Part shown: piece after piece, positions 5,700 through 7,693 of the stretch
Numbering within the stretch: position 1 is the first letter of the stretch
Layout of the letters: the number at the start of each line of letters is the position of its first letter
NCBI GenBank assembly: GCA_944363005.1
Contig: CALVTV010000196.1
Location: 1 to 7,693, forward strand
Reading direction: 5' to 3'
Length of the DNA: 7,693 nucleotides
Source: an uncultured Clostridia bacterium
GTDB lineage: Bacteria > Bacillota > Clostridia > Christensenellales > Aristaeellaceae
Program-made: the position numbers and the translations under genes
The notes under the pieces: generated by a model
The model's input: only the letters and a program-made list of their open reading frames with translations
What the model was told of the DNA's origin: nothing
The model's database searches: none

Positions 5700-6623
5700 A
5701 TGTCGTACTCATCCAGAACCAAGGAGGAGCTTTGCCGCTTTGAACCGGACAGCGTCTGCTGCCTGCTGGCGGAGCTTTCGGGCATCATTTCGGCGGCGGG
5801 TTCGGTCATCTATCGCGGCGGCGGCGAGAAGCGCCTGTCCATTGAGACGGAGAACAATGCCGTCGCCCGGCGCATTTTCCGCCTGCTGCGCGACGTGTTT
5901 GACGTGACGCCGGAGCTCATTACCCTGCAACGCGCGCGCCTGGGCGGGCGCAGCACGTATCGCTGCGAGCTCAGCGGCGACGAGGCGTCCTTCGTGCTGG
6001 AGGGTTGCGGCATCGACTACTTCCAGCGGCGCGGCGTGCCCCGCGAGGTGACGGCGCGCAAGTGCTGCCGCATGGCGTTTTTGCGCGGCGTGTTTCTGGC
6101 ATGCGGCTCCGTGGCCGATCCGGAGCGCGAATACCATTTGGAGTTCGTGCTGGGCGACGAGGCGTTCGCCGCCGCGCTGCAAAAGCTGATTGCGCGCTTT
6201 GACCTGACGGCCTCGCTGTCAAGCCGCCGCCAGATGAAGCTGCTCTACCTCAAGGGACAGAGCGCCATCTCGGACATGCTCAGCATTTTCGGCGCGAACC
6301 ACGCGCGCTTTGCCATGGAGGACGCCTATATCCGCAAGGAACTGCGCAACAACGCCAACCGCGCCGTCAACTGCGACAGCGCCAATGTGCAGCGTGCGGT
6401 CACGGCGGCATCGCGCCAGAGCGAGGCGATCGAGCGGCTCCTCGCCGCGCGCGGCGAGGCCAGCTTACCGCCGCAGCTGCTGGAAACGGCCAAGCTGCGG
6501 CTGCAATATCCCGAGGTATCGCTCGAGGAACTCGGGCGCATGTGCGACCCGCCCGTCGGCAAGAGCGGCGTCAACCACCGCATGCGCAGGCTCGAGCAGA
6601 TGGCCGCGGAGATCGACGGATGA
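5700..6623 (+). CDS. whiA: DNA-binding protein WhiA
   Basis: A 307-residue WhiA. In Gram-positive bacteria this protein influences cell division and, in actinobacteria, sporulation transcription. It combines a domain related to LAGLIDADG homing endonucleases, without nuclease activity, with a C-terminal helix-turn-helix. Visible marks: the start MSYSSRTKEEL; AELSGIISAAGSV (24-36); FLRGVFLACGSVADPEREYHLEF (127-149); the RNNANRAVNCDSANVQRAV block (216-234); and the C-terminal helix-turn-helix signature SLEELGRMCDPPVGKSGVNHRMRRL (274-298). The frame is open further upstream to an ATG at 5565, but those residues overlap the peptidase gene and look unlike any WhiA; the ATG at 5700 gives the family start and has GAAAGGA (5685-5691) eight bases before it. 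The gene directly downstream encodes an HPr-like protein, as in Bacillus, but rapZ and yvcK (the usual upstream partners) are absent here. Confidence 0.96.
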   Translation: MSYSSRTKEELCRFEPDSVCCLLAELSGIISAAGSVIYRGGGEKRLSIETENNAVARRIFRLLRDVFDVTPELITLQRARLGGRSTYRCELSGDEASFVLEGCGIDYFQRRGVPREVTARKCCRMAFLRGVFLACGSVADPEREYHLEFVLGDEAFAAALQKLIARFDLTASLSSRRQMKLLYLKGQSAISDMLSIFGANHARFAMEDAYIRKELRNNANRAVNCDSANVQRAVTAASRQSEAIERLLAARGEASLPPQLLETAKLRLQYPEVSLEELGRMCDPPVGKSGVNHRMRRLEQMAAEIDG

Positions 6624-6654
6624 TCAGGACGCGCGCCGTCCGGAAAGGAGAAGC

Positions 6655-6927
6655 ATGATTCACAAGGAAGTCGATGTTTTGCTCGGCGGCATGCTCCTGA
6701 CCCGCCAGGCCGCCAATCTTTCGCAGCGGATGCAGGCGTATGAATCGCGCCTGTTGCTTCGCCGGGGGGAGATGACGGTCAACGGCAAGTCCCTGATGGG
6801 CATTGTGTCGCTGGGGATCCAGGGCGGGCAGCGGATTACCGTCATGGCCGAGGGGCCGGACGAGGAGGCCGTCGTGGCCGAATTTTCCCGGCTGATGGCC
6901 GGGGATTCACCCTTGACAGAAGGCTGA
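6655..6927 (+). CDS. HPr-family protein lacking His15 (Crh-like)
   Basis: A 90-residue protein of the PTS HPr fold. HPr normally carries phosphate on His15 in GLHARPA; here the aligned stretch is GGMLLTRQAANLSQ, with Leu15 in place of histidine, Arg17 kept and Pro18 replaced by Gln. It should therefore be unable to act as a PTS phosphocarrier. The regulatory site is intact: Lys45-Ser46 in NGKSLMGIVSLGI is the form phosphorylated by HPr kinase and recognised by CcpA. This is the logic of Crh of Bacillus subtilis (Gln15), also encoded directly after whiA. The ATG at 6655 has a very good site, GGAAAGGAG (6642-6650), four bases upstream, and lies 31 bases after the whiA stop. The last codons contain the -35 box of the next promoter. 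HPr fold: near certain; a Crh role: inference. No gene symbol is assigned because orthology to Bacillus crh is untested. Confidence 0.9.
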   Translation: MIHKEVDVLLGGMLLTRQAANLSQRMQAYESRLLLRRGEMTVNGKSLMGIVSLGIQGGQRITVMAEGPDEEAVVAEFSRLMAGDSPLTEG

Positions 6928-6941
6928 GTTTTGCTTATAAT
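6913..6941 (+). promoter_or_regulatory. Exact-consensus sigma-A promoter for proS
   Basis: TTGACA (6913-6918) and TATAAT (6936-6941) are both perfect and separated by 17 bases. The -35 box lies within the last codons of the HPr-like gene and the -10 box is just past its stop. Initiation is expected near 6948, at the beginning of the T-box leader, which then sets the actual output. Confidence 0.93.
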
Positions 6942-6947
6942 ATCTAC

Positions 6948-7179
6948 GATATCCGGCGATGACGGGGAAAGCCCGGACGATTGGCCTCAAGAGAGCGCGG
7001 CCCTTGGCTGAAAGGCGGCGCAGGCGGGCGTTCGTGTGCTCCGGCCCCCAGCAGCCGCGGCGCCAACAACGCCGCCGTATGGCCCGCGTTAAGGGCGTCA
7101 AGGCGGGCATGCGCGTCATGCCAAACCGGGTGGTACCGCGAAGCAACGCTTCGTCCCAGTGCAGGGGCGAAGCGTTTTT
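6948..7179 (+). ncRNA. T-box leader (tRNA-Pro sensing), upstream of proS
   Basis: A transcription-attenuating leader that binds uncharged tRNA and then favours antitermination. The T-box sequence CCGGGTGGTACCGCG is at 7126-7140; TGGT (7131-7134) would pair with the tRNA ACCA end. Stem I top: AGAGAG (6990-6995) and the loop CTTGGCTGAAA (7003-7013) closed by GCGCGGCC/GGCGGCGC (6995-7002/7014-7021), the two elements that dock on the tRNA elbow. GGGG (6964-6967) with CCCC (7045-7049) forms the lower stem I. Stem II: GCGGCG/CGCCGC (7057-7062/7070-7075). Stem III: GGCATG/CATGCC (7106-7111/7117-7122). The specifier is less clear; the proline codon CCG at 7041-7043 is at the expected place, next to the lower stem. 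The downstream gene makes tRNA-Pro the expected ligand. The 5' end is inferred from the promoter. Confidence 0.92.
7145..7179 (+). terminator. T-box regulated terminator
   Basis: AACGCTTCGTCCC (7145-7157) pairs over 13 bp with GGGGCGAAGCGTT (7164-7176), with one T-G wobble and the loop AGTGCA, followed by TTTTT (7175-7179). The left arm's CCC (7155-7157) can instead pair with GGG (7128-7130) before the T-box bulge, forming the antiterminator when uncharged tRNA is bound. Confidence 0.92.
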
Positions 7180-7221
7180 CATTTGCCCCACATCCCATCG
7201 AAGAAAGAGAGGAAGAAATCC

Positions 7222-7693
7222 ATGGCCAAGAAAAATCAACAGGAGTTCGTGCAGCACATCACGCCCCGCAGCGAGGACTTTTCCCAGTGGTACACCGATG
7301 TGGTGAAGCTGGCCGATCTTATGGACTATACGCCCGTGCGTGGCTGCATGGCGATCAAGCCCTACGGCTACGGCATCTGGGAGCTGATTCAGCAGCATCT
7401 GGACGCGGAATTCAAGCGCACCGGCCACCAGAACGTCTCCATGCCGATGCTCATTCCCGAGAGCCTGCTGCTCAAGGAAGCGGATCACGTCGAAGGCTTT
7501 GCGCCCGAAGTTGCCTGGGTAACCCAGGGCGGCACGGAGCCGCTTCAGGAGCGCCTGGCTGTGCGCCCGACGAGCGAGACGATCTTCTGCACGATGTACG
7601 CCAAGTGGGTGCAGAGCTGGCGCGACCTGCCGCTCAAGTACAACCAGTGGTGTTCCGTCATGCGCTGGGAAAAGACGACCCGCCCCTTCCTGC
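7222..7693 (+). CDS. proS: Prolyl-tRNA synthetase, N-terminal part
   Basis: Charges tRNA-Pro with proline in the cytosol. The first 157 codons are present and the gene runs off the window. The protein opens with MAKKNQQEFVQHITPRSEDF and continues into QWYTDVVKLADLMDYTPVRGCMAIKPYGYGIWE, the class II motif 1 region of the short archaeal/eukaryotic-type ProRS, which lacks the inserted editing domain of the Escherichia coli type. RPTSET and MRWEKTTRPF (motif 2, with the ATP-binding arginine) follow in the right order. The ATG at 7222 has AGAGGA (7208-7213) eight bases upstream. It is controlled by the T-box leader in front. The frame is intact up to the window end. Confidence 0.95.
   Translation, partial: MAKKNQQEFVQHITPRSEDFSQWYTDVVKLADLMDYTPVRGCMAIKPYGYGIWELIQQHLDAEFKRTGHQNVSMPMLIPESLLLKEADHVEGFAPEVAWVTQGGTEPLQERLAVRPTSETIFCTMYAKWVQSWRDLPLKYNQWCSVMRWEKTTRPFL

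Overview
The window looks like a chromosomal housekeeping segment of a fairly GC-rich member of the Bacillota (Clostridia-like). The pointers are a T-box leader in front of a short, archaeal/eukaryotic-type prolyl-tRNA synthetase, a whiA gene followed directly by an HPr-family gene, a long pyruvate kinase with the C-terminal PEP-utiliser mobile domain, a YugP-type membrane metallopeptidase, and strong AGGAGG-like ribosome binding sites. The exact lineage cannot be fixed from the sequence alone. All genes read rightward.

Layout: (1) 1-145, the last 29 codons of EF-Tu (tuf) and its terminator. (2) 146-590, no credible gene. This stretch holds two copies of an 83-bp GC-rich direct repeat 98 bp apart, a separate inverted repeat, a GGGGACA/TGTCCCC hairpin and three tandem 32-33-bp units that each contain a hairpin. 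(3) A sigma-A-type promoter at 592-620 with a ~140-nt leader, then a two-gene operon: a sugar-transfer-type ATP-grasp protein and a PflX-like radical SAM protein whose start codon overlaps the upstream stop codon. (4) A weak terminator candidate, an 8-bp inverted repeat, a good promoter (2869-2897) and pyk, closed by a strong terminator (4734-4776). (5) A promoter (4875-4903) with a perfect 8-bp hairpin just downstream of the expected start of transcription, then a probable operon: zinc metallopeptidase, whiA and an HPr-like gene. (6) An exact-consensus promoter (TTGACA-17-TATAAT) that starts inside the HPr-like gene and drives a T-box leader and proS, which runs off the window end.

The genes are mostly independent housekeeping units: translation (EF-Tu, ProRS), lower glycolysis (pyruvate kinase), and a regulator/division group (WhiA and the HPr-like protein). 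The point most worth attention is the HPr-like protein. The phosphocarrier histidine at position 15 is leucine, while Ser46 and its surrounding KSLMG motif are intact. This is the pattern of Crh, the regulatory-only HPr paralogue that lies next to whiA in Bacillus subtilis, but here it sits in an otherwise Clostridia-like setting without rapZ and yvcK beside it. The other points are the translationally coupled ATP-grasp/radical SAM pair of unknown function and the structured repeats after tuf. I found no phage, transposase, CRISPR or obvious defence system.
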